Origin: Erythrobacter crassostreae
GTDB taxonomy: Bacteria > Pseudomonadota > Alphaproteobacteria > Sphingomonadales > Sphingomonadaceae
DNA length: 64,000 nt
Direction: 5' to 3'
NCBI RefSeq assembly: GCF_019204045.1
Contig: NZ_JAGSPC010000002.1
Span: 62,001-126,000, forward strand
Shown here piece after piece: positions 27,968 to 36,245 of the stretch. The number at the start of each line of letters is the position of its first letter. The first letter of the stretch is position 1. Under the pieces are notes generated by a model. The model was not told where the DNA came from. It saw nothing but the letters and a program-made list of their open reading frames with translations, and did not search any database. The translations under genes and the position numbers were made by a program.

Positions 27968-29395
27968 ATGGATAACGGGATTGATAGGCCGGACCTCGAT
28001 GGACGGCCCTTTTTCTTTTGCGGGATAGGCGGATCGGGGATGCTTCCCCTTGCCCAGATCGCGCACGGACTAGGCCACGACATCGCAGGTTCCGATAGGA
28101 GCCGCGATCAAGGACACACGCCTGACAAATTCGCATGGCTCGCGGACAACGGTTTTGCGCTTCATCCACAGGATGGCAGCGGCATAACCTCGGCCGATCA
28201 GATCCTGATCGCGTCTGCTGCAGTCGAGGATACGGTGCCCGAGGTAAAGCGCGCAAAAGAGCTAGGCTGTGCCCGCATGAGCCGCGCGGAATTGCTGTCA
28301 GCCTTCTTCAATGAAGCGGGGTATTCAGTCGCAATCGGCGGGACTTCGGGAAAATCGACTGTAACGGGGATGATTTCCTGGATTTTGTCCGAAGTTGATC
28401 ATGACCCTACCGTTATGAACGGCGCGGTGATGAAGAACTTCGCTGATACCGATAATCCCTTTGCGAGCGCCCGCGTCGGAAATCCGCGTGTGTTCGTAAG
28501 CGAAGTGGATGAAAGCGATGGCTCGATTGCGCTTTACCGCCCGACAATCGGCGTTCTTCTCAATGTTAGCCTCGATCATAAAAGTATCGAGGAATTGAGA
28601 GTTCTGTTTGGTGATTACCTCGCTTCCTCCGGCTGCGCAGTGATAAACTTCGACAATGCAGAGGCACGCAATCTGGCGAGCCGCGCATCACAACTGGTCA
28701 GCTTTGGTATCGAAAACGGTGATTCTGATATCACCGTCGATACCGCGACAATTGATCAGGGCGCTTTGGAGATTCGTGCTGCGGTGATCGACAACCGGTC
28801 AGGCGAGACGGTGCCACTCATCCTGCCGATGCCGGGTATGCACAATCTGTCCAATGCTTTGGCAGCAGTTGCTGCGGTTAGTGCGGCGGGAATTGAAGTT
28901 GGCAAGGCCGTCAACGCGCTCCAATCATTCAAAGGCTTGGCCCGCCGGTTCGATGTTGTCGGGACGAGCGAAAACGGCATCACCGTGATCGATGATTTCG
29001 GTCATAACCCAGAGAAATGCGCGGCGACGCTCCGCACACTCAAATCCTCTCCGGGCCGTGTGATCGCGTTCTTCCAGCCGCATGGCTATGGCCCGCTGCG
29101 CCAGATGGGCGATGAGCTGGCCGAGACGTTTGCAAAAGAGCTTGGCCCGGATGACCTGACTATCATGTGCGACCCGGTCTATTTCGGCGGTACCGTTGAT
29201 CGCAGTCAGGGAAGCGAGCGGATCATTGACCTGATCAAATCGCAAGGTGGAAACGCAGAACACGTCGGTTCGCGCAAAGACTGCGGAACGCGGATTGCAG
29301 AGATTGCGCAGGCTGGTGACCGGATCGTCGTCATGGGCGCGCGCGACGACACTTTGAGCGAGTTTGCGCAATCCATCTTCGAAGCAATCGAATGA
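27968..29395 (+). CDS. Mur ligase family protein (MurC/Mpl-like)
   Basis: The protein has about 475 residues and the three-domain Mur ligase layout: a Rossmann-like front (FFCGIGGSGMLPLAQIA), a central ATPase with the P-loop GGTSGKSTV, and a C-terminal domain (TVIDDFGHNPEKCAAT, FFQPHGYGPLR). The overall form is MurC/Mpl-like, joining an amino acid or peptide to UDP-N-acetylmuramate. The P-loop has Ser where most MurC and Mpl proteins have His, and FQPHGYGP departs from both standard forms. It may therefore be a recycling ligase or a divergent MurC paralogue. It is divergent from ldcA. An ATG at 27968 was preferred to the GTG at 27959. Confidence 0.8.
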   Translation: MDNGIDRPDLDGRPFFFCGIGGSGMLPLAQIAHGLGHDIAGSDRSRDQGHTPDKFAWLADNGFALHPQDGSGITSADQILIASAAVEDTVPEVKRAKELGCARMSRAELLSAFFNEAGYSVAIGGTSGKSTVTGMISWILSEVDHDPTVMNGAVMKNFADTDNPFASARVGNPRVFVSEVDESDGSIALYRPTIGVLLNVSLDHKSIEELRVLFGDYLASSGCAVINFDNAEARNLASRASQLVSFGIENGDSDITVDTATIDQGALEIRAAVIDNRSGETVPLILPMPGMHNLSNALAAVAAVSAAGIEVGKAVNALQSFKGLARRFDVVGTSENGITVIDDFGHNPEKCAATLRTLKSSPGRVIAFFQPHGYGPLRQMGDELAETFAKELGPDDLTIMCDPVYFGGTVDRSQGSERIIDLIKSQGGNAEHVGSRKDCGTRIAEIAQAGDRIVVMGARDDTLSEFAQSIFEAIE

Positions 29396-29670
29396 CAACC
29401 TATCAGTCCGCCTTAGCGCATGCGAAACGGATGCTCGGCGCGCTTACCATCGCCATCTTGTTGGTGCTCGTGATTGATCAGTTTTTCGGACACTCAACGA
29501 TTGCGTTTGCAATCGCGATCATCGGCTTGGTCGCCGCCAATCGGCCCATGCTGAGAATGAACTGCACGACCTGCGGAAAGAACCTATTCTTCCGCGGCAT
29601 TTTCGTGGTTCCGTGGCCAAACAAAGTCTGCGGAAAATGCGGGACCGATTTGGCCGAAGCAAGCGACTAG
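29392..29670 (+). CDS. Small membrane protein with C-terminal zinc ribbon
   Basis: The 92-residue protein has a pair of hydrophobic segments between residues 15 and 50. A C-terminal ribbon with two Cys pairs follows: CTTCGKN and, about 18 residues later, KVCGKCGTDL. Four cysteines in this spacing suggest a bound zinc. Its ATG overlaps the Mur ligase stop codon (ATGA), so it is translated with it. The last four bases overlap the stop codon of the convergent GST gene. No function is known. Confidence 0.7.
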   Translation: MTTYQSALAHAKRMLGALTIAILLVLVIDQFFGHSTIAFAIAIIGLVAANRPMLRMNCTTCGKNLFFRGIFVVPWPNKVCGKCGTDLAEASD

Positions 29671-30311
29671 ACTTTGAGCGCTTTTAGCCCTGCCTCTTCG
29701 CGTTCAACCCCGCGTCTGTAGGCCTCTCGTCCGGTCAGTCGCTCTCTGTACTCTTTAAGTGCTTCTGGAACGCCCTCGTCCAAACCGACCTTTTCCGCCA
29801 GAATCAGAGCATATCCAACGCAGATATCCGCGACAGTAAATCGGTCTGCGCACAGGAAATCACGCCCCTCAAGCCTCTGTTCAACCTTCACTAATCGCTT
29901 GTGAAACCACTTGGCATAGGCCTGCCCTGCCTCAGCCCAGCCCTTGTCCTTTTCGAAAATGGCAAAGCGCATATAGACCGTTTGCGGGAATGTGATCGTT
30001 GCATCGGCGTGGTATGTGAAATCCAGATATTCGGCATAGTCCGGCTCGCCCGGAGCAATGGCGAGATCGGTCATTCCATCCTTCGTCGCCAGATAGTGCG
30101 CGATGGCGCAGCTTTCTGTCAGGCGAGCATCGCCGTCTATCAACAGCGGAACAGTGCCGAGTGGATTGATCTTGAGATATTCCGGAGCGAGATAGCGCGG
30201 CGGAAAAGGTAGCATTTTCAGATCGATTTGGGCGCCTGCTTCTTCCGCTGCCCAAGTGGCTCGCAATCCGCGCGATCCAGAACAGGTATAAAGCGTCGGC
30301 CGATCAGCCAT
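29667..30311 (-). CDS. Glutathione S-transferase family protein
   Basis: The 214-residue protein has a GST N-terminal domain: TLYTCSGSRGLRATWAAEEA, the cis-Pro in LGTVPLLIDGD and the glutathione-binding ES pair in LTESCAIAHYLA. A C-terminal helical domain ends in FTVADICVGYALILAEK. Substrate is unknown. The ATG at 30311 was taken over the TTG just before it, and it overlaps the DUF808 stop codon (TGATG), so the two are coupled. It is the second GST in the window, and its sequence differs clearly from the one at 22375. Confidence 0.87.
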   Translation of the reverse strand: MADRPTLYTCSGSRGLRATWAAEEAGAQIDLKMLPFPPRYLAPEYLKINPLGTVPLLIDGDARLTESCAIAHYLATKDGMTDLAIAPGEPDYAEYLDFTYHADATITFPQTVYMRFAIFEKDKGWAEAGQAYAKWFHKRLVKVEQRLEGRDFLCADRFTVADICVGYALILAEKVGLDEGVPEALKEYRERLTGREAYRRGVEREEAGLKALKV

Positions 30312-31252
30312 CAATGCGCGCCTTCAAAGCCAAATACCTTGTGAAGAACGAAAGCAATGATCGCGCCCAATATTAACCCGATGACACCAGAAATTGCGGC
30401 ATAGGTTACCCAGCCCGCTACTCCCGACAGAGCGCCTGTGACACTTGCCACCCAATATTCCGCGCCATGTGCGATGTCATAAAGCAAATGGAAGCCAACC
30501 TCGTGGGTGCCATGGACAATAATGCCGCCGCCCACCCAGAGCATCGCAATTGTGCCGATAAACGACAGCGCGATCAGAAGTTTAGGCACCGAATTGACCA
30601 GCGCATGTCCGAAATTGCGCTTAAACTGACTGCCAGTTTTGCTCATCGACAAACCGATATCATCCAGCTTCACGATAATCGCGACTGCGCCGTATACGAC
30701 AATTGTGACAGCAATCGCCACAAGCGCCAGAGCAATTCCTCTTTCCCACCATGTCGGCAAATCGAGCTCACTCAGAGTGATCGCCATGATTTCTGCAGAA
30801 AGGATCAGGTCCGTTCGCACCGCACCTGAAACCCTTTGATTTTCGAACTCAACGGGATCTTGAATTTCATCTTCAAGCGTTTTTCCGTGCTTAGCTCCAC
30901 CGAGCTTTTCAAGCACCTTTTCGGCGCCTTCATAACAGAGAAACGCTCCGCCCAGCATCAATATCCATATGATAAGCCAAGGCAGGAACTCTGAAAGCAG
31001 GATTGCGCCGGGCAGCAGAATTACGAGTTTGTTGAACAGGCTGCCCTTGGTAATCTTCCAGATGATCGGCAGCTCACGCGCAGGTGATAGGCCTGTCACA
31101 TAGCTCGGCGTTACCGCCGCATCGTCGATGACTACGCCAGCGGTCTTGGAACCAGCGCGGCCCGCCGCGGCGGCGATATCATCAACCGATGCCGCTGCAG
31201 CGCGGGCGATTACTGCGACATCGTCAAAAAGTGCGACTAATCCTGAAGGCAC
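30311..31252 (-). CDS. DUF808 family membrane protein
   Basis: The protein has 313 residues from the chosen GTG and matches the DUF808 (YedI-like) family by its front (SGLVALFDDVAVIARAAAAS) and the ITKGSLFNKLVILLPGA segment. Five or six transmembrane segments are visible. The family's role is unknown. The GTG at 31252 has GGGGAAG just upstream and gives the expected N-terminus; the ATG at 31348 adds 32 residues unlike the family. It is coupled to the following GST gene and divergent from rpsF. Confidence 0.83.
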   Translation of the reverse strand: MPSGLVALFDDVAVIARAAAASVDDIAAAAGRAGSKTAGVVIDDAAVTPSYVTGLSPARELPIIWKITKGSLFNKLVILLPGAILLSEFLPWLIIWILMLGGAFLCYEGAEKVLEKLGGAKHGKTLEDEIQDPVEFENQRVSGAVRTDLILSAEIMAITLSELDLPTWWERGIALALVAIAVTIVVYGAVAIIVKLDDIGLSMSKTGSQFKRNFGHALVNSVPKLLIALSFIGTIAMLWVGGGIIVHGTHEVGFHLLYDIAHGAEYWVASVTGALSGVAGWVTYAAISGVIGLILGAIIAFVLHKVFGFEGAH

Positions 31253-31338
31253 AAACTTCCCCTGTATGATATGAGCCTCACCTTCATATCGGCTCTTCGC
31301 TTCCTCGCAAGGGCGCGCGACGTAAAGCCCCACAGAGC

Positions 31339-31366
31339 TTGCATTCACACCAAAACCAGTTATGTG
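31339..31366 (+). promoter_or_regulatory. Possible promoter for rpsF-rpsR-rplI
   Basis: TTGCAT (31339-31344) and TATGTG (31361-31366) are 16 nt apart and lie about 100 nt upstream of rpsF. The match to a sigma-70 promoter is fair at -35 and weak at -10. It is the best candidate I see in this divergent region. Confidence 0.3.
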
Positions 31367-31403
31367 CGCGCATCCGCTCTTTCTGGAGTGGTGTTTAAGA
31401 AAG

Positions 31404-31425
31404 CCGGAGGGGCCCCGTCATCCGG
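31404..31425 (+). promoter_or_regulatory. Hairpin in the rpsF leader
   Basis: CCGGA and TCCGG pair around a GGGGCCCC-containing loop about 43 nt before the rpsF start. Many bacteria control rpsF-rpsR through an S6:S18-binding leader RNA with a CCG element. This hairpin is a candidate, but I cannot confirm the fold by eye. Confidence 0.25.
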
Positions 31426-31467
31426 ACGGACAAGTCAGCGATCGGCATTAATATGAAAGGAAGCGAG

Positions 31468-31833
31468 ATGGCTCACTACGAGCATATCTTTCTCGCGCGT
31501 CAGGATTTGAGCCAGGCTCAAGTCGATGCGCTGGCGGCTACGGCCACCGAAATCGTCGAGAAAAACGATGGCAAGGTCACAAAGACCGAAACTTGGGGTC
31601 TCAAAACCCTCGCCTACAAAATCGACCGTAACCGTAAGGCTCACTTCGTGATGCTCAACATCGATGCTCCGGGCACCGTTGTCGAGGAACTCGAGCGCCA
31701 GACCCGTATTAACGAAGACGTCATTCGTTACATGACCATTCGTGTCGAAGAGCACGAAGAAGGTCCAAGCGTAATGATGCGCAAAAACGAGCGCGATCGT
31801 AAGCGCCGTTCAGACCGTGAGGAGCGCGACTGA
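31468..31833 (+). CDS. rpsF: 30S ribosomal protein bS6
   Basis: bS6 binds the central domain of 16S rRNA together with bS18. The 121-residue protein starts at the conserved [15 protein letters not shown]. It contains the family core ([20 protein letters not shown]) and ends in a charged Lys/Arg/Glu tail. The ATG at 31468 has AAGGAAG just before it; the in-frame ATG at 31453 lacks a ribosome binding site. Its stop codon overlaps the rpsR start (TGATG), as expected for the paired proteins. Confidence 0.97.
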   Translation: MAHYEHIFLARQDLSQAQVDALAATATEIVEKNDGKVTKTETWGLKTLAYKIDRNRKAHFVMLNIDAPGTVVEELERQTRINEDVIRYMTIRVEEHEEGPSVMMRKNERDRKRRSDREERD

Positions 31834-32057
31834 TGGCACGCCCGTTTTTCCGCCGCCGCAAATCCTGCCCGTTCTCTGGCAAGGATGCCCCCAAGATCGA
31901 TTACAAAGACGTGCGCCTGCTACAGGGCTTTATGTCCGAGCGTGGCAAGATCGTGCCTTCGCGCATCACCGCCGTTTCTGCAAAGAAGCAGCGTGAACTC
32001 GCCAAAGCGATCAAGCGTTCGCGTCACATCGGCCTTCTGCCGTACATTGTGAAGTAA
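31833..32057 (+). CDS. rpsR: 30S ribosomal protein bS18
   Basis: The 74-residue protein has the bS18 signature [19 protein letters not shown], which contains the Cys of many alphaproteobacterial versions, then the conserved Lys/Arg-rich helix [20 protein letters not shown]. It forms a heterodimer with bS6 on the 30S platform. It overlaps rpsF and precedes rplI by 14 nt. Confidence 0.98.
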   Translation: MARPFFRRRKSCPFSGKDAPKIDYKDVRLLQGFMSERGKIVPSRITAVSAKKQRELAKAIKRSRHIGLLPYIVK

Positions 32058-32071
32058 GAGGAGAATACATC

Positions 32072-32740
32072 ATGGATATCATTCTTCTTGAACGCGTCGA
32101 GAAGCTCGGCACGATCGGTGACGTTGTCACTGTGAAAGACGGCTACGCTCGCAACTTCCTTCTCCCGCAGAAGAAAGCTCTTCGTGCAAACAACGCCAAC
32201 AAGGCCGTATTTGAAGCGAACCGTGAGCGTCTCGAAAAAGAGAATGCTGAGCGCCGTACCGTTGCAGAAGCAGCCGGTAGCAAAGTCGAAGGCGCAGAGG
32301 TCGTTCTGATCCGCGCAGCTTCCAATGCTGGCCAGCTTTATGGTTCGGTCAATGTCCGCGACATGGTCGCTGGCTTGGTTGAGCAAGGCCACGAAGTCGA
32401 CAAGAAGCAGGTCATCATGGGCGCGCCGATCAAAGTGATCGGCATGCACGATGTGACTGTTGCTCTGCACCCTGAGGTGCACGTTATCGTCAAAGCGAAC
32501 GTCGCCCGTTCGGACGACGAAGCCGAACTGCAATCGCAGGGTGTAGACGTTCTTGCCCAGCTGTTTGAAGAAGAGCAGAAGGAAATCGAGGAACAGGCCG
32601 GTGCAAACCGCATCGATCCAAACCTTGAGCCGGGTGAAATCCCCGCTGAACTGCTTGAAGACGGCGGCATGACTGCCGCTCCTGAAGGCGACGAAGCACC
32701 GGCTGAAGAAGCCGCCAGCGAAGACGAAGCCGAAGGCTGA
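32072..32740 (+). CDS. rplI: 50S ribosomal protein bL9 with acidic tail
   Basis: bL9 binds 23S rRNA near the L1 stalk and extends between neighbouring ribosomes. The protein opens with the family front [19 protein letters not shown] and continues through [17 protein letters not shown]. At 222 residues it is about 70 longer than E. coli bL9. The excess is an acidic Ala/Glu/Pro-rich C-terminal extension, seen in related alphaproteobacteria. GAGGAG precedes the ATG. The gene ends the rpsF operon, and a rho-independent terminator follows. Confidence 0.97.
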   Translation: MDIILLERVEKLGTIGDVVTVKDGYARNFLLPQKKALRANNANKAVFEANRERLEKENAERRTVAEAAGSKVEGAEVVLIRAASNAGQLYGSVNVRDMVAGLVEQGHEVDKKQVIMGAPIKVIGMHDVTVALHPEVHVIVKANVARSDDEAELQSQGVDVLAQLFEEEQKEIEEQAGANRIDPNLEPGEIPAELLEDGGMTAAPEGDEAPAEEAASEDEAEG

Positions 32741-32770
32741 TGACCCGCTGAGCTTTCGCTCAAACATTCA

Positions 32771-32809
32771 AAAGGGCGCGGCGGTCGAGAGACTTCCGCG
32801 CCCTTTTTG
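32771..32809 (+). terminator. Rho-independent terminator of rpsF-rpsR-rplI
   Basis: AAAGGGCGCGG and CCGCGCCCTTT pair almost perfectly around a 14-nt loop, and the downstream arm runs into TTTTTG. This is a canonical terminator 30 nt after the rplI stop. Confidence 0.9.
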
Positions 32810-32878
32810 TAACAGAGACAATTCGCGCTATTACGGGCTGTAACTGCAATGAAAAACAACAAACATAGGGACGACTGA

Positions 32879-34315
32879 ATGACTCCAATCAACACCATCA
32901 TCGAACAATTGCAAAGCATCTACAGCGAATCTGTCTCCACATTGCGGGCAGACGTCATCGCATTCGGTAAGGACTCAACAGTCCCGCCAAAACGTAAGCG
33001 CGAAGACGGCAGTTACGCCTATCCGCAGCTCACTTTGCATTATTCGGGTGTTGGTGAACCTATGGATCGGAGCCGCGCTTTTGGTCGGCTCGAAATGCCG
33101 GGTACCTATACAACAACGATAACCCGTCCGGATTTGTTTGGTCCCTACTTGGCCGAACAACTTGGTTTGATTTCCGCCGAGTACGACATCGAGGTTGAAG
33201 TTAGCCGCTCACGGCAGGAAATCCCCTTTCCTTATGTTCTTGATGGCGAAGCAGGTGCTGCAATGGTTGGAATCGCTCCGACCGATATTGCCCAACACTT
33301 TCCGTCGACCGACCTTGCTCTGATCGGCGATGAACTGGCCGATGGTATCGAGTTTGACGAGAACGAAGATATGCCTCTGTCGCTGTTTGACGGGCTGCGC
33401 ACAGATTATTCGCTCGCGCGCCTCGCGCATTACACCGGCACGCGCGTCGAAGATTTCCAGGATTTTATCCTGTTCACCAACTATCACCGATATGTCGATG
33501 AGTTTGTGAACTGGGGTGCGCAGCAGATCAGCGATGGCAGCTATACTGGGCTAACCGGTGCTGGCGGGCTCAACATTGCCGATTGCACCGACAACGCTCA
33601 AAAGCAGCTGAACGACACCGCATGGCGCAAACACCAGATGCCAGCCTACCACCTGATGCGCGAAGACGGCAAAGGGATTACGCTGGTAAATATCGGCGTC
33701 GGACCTTCTAACGCCAAGACGATCTGCGATCACCTCGCGGTGCTGCGTCCACATGCATGGATGATGATCGGTCACTGCGGCGGGGTTCGCTCAAGTCAGA
33801 AGATCGGCGACTTTGTCCTCGCTCACGCCTATCTGCGCGATGACCATGTGCTCGACAATGTCCTGCCGCCGGAAATTCCGATCCCCCCGATTGCCGAGGT
33901 ACAACAAGCACTTGCTGTCGCAGCCGAAGAAGTTTCGGGTGTGCAAGGCGCGAACATTAAACAGCGCATGCGTACTGGCACCGTTGTGACGACAGACGAT
34001 CGCAATTGGGAATTGCATTATGCGAGCTCGGCCAAGCGATTCTCGCACAGCCGCGCAATTGCGGTCGAAATGGAAAGCGCGACCATCGCAGCCCAGGGGT
34101 ACCGTTTCCGTGTGCCCTACGGCACGCTGCTTTGTGTTTCAGACAAGCCACTGCACGGTGAGATCAAATTGCCGGGTCAGGCGAACAAATTCTACGAAGA
34201 AGCCATCGCCGCGCACCTTCAGATCGGTTTGGAGGCCTGTAAGCGATTGCGCGATGAAGGCGATCGCCTCCATAGCCGCAAGCTGCGGGCATTCAACGAG
34301 CCTCCATTCCGGTAA
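32879..34315 (+). CDS. amn: AMP nucleosidase
   Basis: AMP nucleosidase splits AMP into adenine and ribose 5-phosphate and so lowers adenylate levels in the cytoplasm. The 478-residue length matches the Amn family. The N-terminal AMP-nucleosidase domain is followed by a phosphorylase-like catalytic domain with ITLVNIGVGPSNAKT, WMMIGHCGGVRSSQ and the nucleoside-binding EMESATIAAQGYR. GTLLCVSDKPLHGEIKLP near the end is also typical. It is monocistronic by position, starting about 70 nt after the rplI terminator. Confidence 0.93.
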   Translation: MTPINTIIEQLQSIYSESVSTLRADVIAFGKDSTVPPKRKREDGSYAYPQLTLHYSGVGEPMDRSRAFGRLEMPGTYTTTITRPDLFGPYLAEQLGLISAEYDIEVEVSRSRQEIPFPYVLDGEAGAAMVGIAPTDIAQHFPSTDLALIGDELADGIEFDENEDMPLSLFDGLRTDYSLARLAHYTGTRVEDFQDFILFTNYHRYVDEFVNWGAQQISDGSYTGLTGAGGLNIADCTDNAQKQLNDTAWRKHQMPAYHLMREDGKGITLVNIGVGPSNAKTICDHLAVLRPHAWMMIGHCGGVRSSQKIGDFVLAHAYLRDDHVLDNVLPPEIPIPPIAEVQQALAVAAEEVSGVQGANIKQRMRTGTVVTTDDRNWELHYASSAKRFSHSRAIAVEMESATIAAQGYRFRVPYGTLLCVSDKPLHGEIKLPGQANKFYEEAIAAHLQIGLEACKRLRDEGDRLHSRKLRAFNEPPFR

Positions 34316-34385
34316 ACCCACCAACGTAGAACTACGCAACGCCGCGATATCGGAGCAATAACCAAACCCCGTCAAAAGTGTGCCC

Positions 34386-34739
34386 ATGGCAAAACAGGGC
34401 ACACGAATGAAGGACGCAAAACGGCGCCTGCAGGACCTATTGTTGTTTTCGCTTCAGGCGGGCGTTTCGCTCGTGGTGTTGTTGGGAATGTTTCTAGTAC
34501 CCCAGCCAAATGGCCCGGTAACCCTGGTGCCGCTGAACGATGCGGGCGAGCAGGCTATCCCGACGATCCTTTCACCTGGCGATATAAAATTGCTGGCACG
34601 GGGAAGCATGCCAAACAGCTACGTAGTGGCTGGGCCTCTGCCCGATTTCGTTGACTTAATCCTTGAGCATGGCGTCCTCGCCTTAAATGCGAGAGCGCCC
34701 GGTTGCGGCCCCGTTTCACTTAAAGGGCGTAGGATATGA
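34386..34739 (+). CDS. Small membrane-anchored protein coupled to chemoreceptor
   Basis: The protein has about 117 residues. A single hydrophobic segment (FSLQAGVSLVVLLGMFLVP) near residues 22-40 anchors it. The remainder is a short, probably periplasmic, domain with a Gly/Pro-rich end. I recognise no family. Its stop overlaps the start of the chemoreceptor gene (ATGA), which suggests the two proteins work together, perhaps as a receptor accessory subunit. The start is uncertain: ATGs at 34386 and 34407 are both possible, and neither has a strong ribosome binding site. Confidence 0.5.
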   Translation: MAKQGTRMKDAKRRLQDLLLFSLQAGVSLVVLLGMFLVPQPNGPVTLVPLNDAGEQAIPTILSPGDIKLLARGSMPNSYVVAGPLPDFVDLILEHGVLALNARAPGCGPVSLKGRRI

Positions 34740-36238
34740 TCCATTCGGTGGCGGAGCTGCGGGAACGCGGCATTGTATTTATAACGTTGGGCGGTTGGCT
34801 GGTGACGGCGACGTTGCTTGGTCTGGCTTTCATAATTGGCGATTTTGCCATTCCAGCGGCCATCTTAAGCGCGGTGTTGAATGTGGTTCCGACAATGTGT
34901 GTGCTGCGCGGATCTAATGGCCGAAACGCACGCGCAGTTATGGGTCTGCTGGCCGCGGCTCAACCCGCCCTGCTGTTGTTTGCGATGCAGAACACCGGGC
35001 TGCAGATTGACATGCACCTCTATTTCTTCGTCGCGTTGGCCTCGCTAGTTGTCCTGTGTGATGTTCGACCGATCCTATTTGCCAGCGTAACAATCATCGC
35101 TCACCACTTGCTGCTCGCCTACACAGCCCCTGCTTGGGTTTTCTATGACGGAGGGGGGCTCAGCCGTGTCTTGATCCATGGTTTCGCAACATTTCTGATC
35201 GGGTCGGTGCTTGGCTGGATATCGCTGGAAATCAAACAACTCTTGGAACGTATCGCCGCCTCTCGCGATCAAGCTGAATTGCACGCAAAATTGATGACAG
35301 AACAGTCAAGCGAGCTGCAACAAGCACTTCATCGCGTTGAGTTAGAGCGGACACGCCGCGAGGAATTCGAAGTCGAAAAGGAGCAGCAACGCAAAGCTGA
35401 TCTTGGATCGTTCTCTCGTGAATTTGAGTCGTCAATCTCCACTGTAATTCATTCAGTCAGCGCGACTGCTGCGGTGTTGGAGCAAACCACCAAACAGCTT
35501 GATGCAATCGCGCAGGAAAATGGAGAGCAGGCACAGGGCTTTAGCGGCACCGCCAATGCGGCTTCGAAAGCGGCTGATACTGTTGCACGCGGCGTCGCTG
35601 AATTGACGGACTCCATCGCGAAAATTGCAGTCAATGTGAGCCAACAGGATGAGCTCACCACGCTCGCAACTGCCCGGGCCCACTCAGGCGGAGAGTCCGT
35701 CGGGTCTTTGACACAGCACTCAGACACGATCGGTGAGGCGACACGGGCCATCGTCCGGATCGCAGAACGCACCAACTTGCTTTCATTAAACGCTGCTATC
35801 GAGGCGGCCACTGCAGGAGCCTCTGGCAGAGGGTTCACAATCGTCGCACAGGAAGTGAAGGCGCTGGCGATGCAAGCTGCTCAAGCTGCGACAGAAATCG
35901 ACGAATTCCTAACCGGCGTCAGGACCGGCACACTCCAGGCTGAAAGAAGCTTCAAAGCGATTGACGAAGCCGTAGCCGAGCTTGATCAGGCAGCAAAAGC
36001 CATCAGATTTGATGTTAATGACCAGCGCCAATCGGCGAATACGATCCAAGACTATGCACGCGGCGCGGCCAAAGAAGTGAGTGAAATGGCCGAGCGCAGC
36101 CGCACACTGTCTCAATCAGCGAGCACGGCAAAACAATTATCGAGCGAGCTGGAAGAATCCGCGACCACGTTGACCGCAACCATCAGGGAATTGGAAAGCT
36201 CCACCGAACGATTTGTAGCGAAGCTAAGAGCCGCGTGA
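34736..36238 (+). CDS. Methyl-accepting chemotaxis protein, multi-pass membrane sensor
   Basis: The 500-residue protein has about six hydrophobic segments in the first 165 residues and no large periplasmic loop. No HAMP domain is seen; a coiled coil follows directly. The C-terminal signalling domain carries the receptor tip ERTNLLSLNAAIEAATAGAS followed by GRGFTIVAQEVKALA, a close match to the conserved hairpin that contacts CheA and CheW. The lack of a periplasmic sensor suggests it reports on membrane or internal state, as in energy taxis. There is no CheR-binding pentapeptide at the end. No other chemotaxis gene is in the window. Confidence 0.88.
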   Translation: MIHSVAELRERGIVFITLGGWLVTATLLGLAFIIGDFAIPAAILSAVLNVVPTMCVLRGSNGRNARAVMGLLAAAQPALLLFAMQNTGLQIDMHLYFFVALASLVVLCDVRPILFASVTIIAHHLLLAYTAPAWVFYDGGGLSRVLIHGFATFLIGSVLGWISLEIKQLLERIAASRDQAELHAKLMTEQSSELQQALHRVELERTRREEFEVEKEQQRKADLGSFSREFESSISTVIHSVSATAAVLEQTTKQLDAIAQENGEQAQGFSGTANAASKAADTVARGVAELTDSIAKIAVNVSQQDELTTLATARAHSGGESVGSLTQHSDTIGEATRAIVRIAERTNLLSLNAAIEAATAGASGRGFTIVAQEVKALAMQAAQAATEIDEFLTGVRTGTLQAERSFKAIDEAVAELDQAAKAIRFDVNDQRQSANTIQDYARGAAKEVSEMAERSRTLSQSASTAKQLSSELEESATTLTATIRELESSTERFVAKLRAA

Positions 36239-36245
36239 ACTCGTC

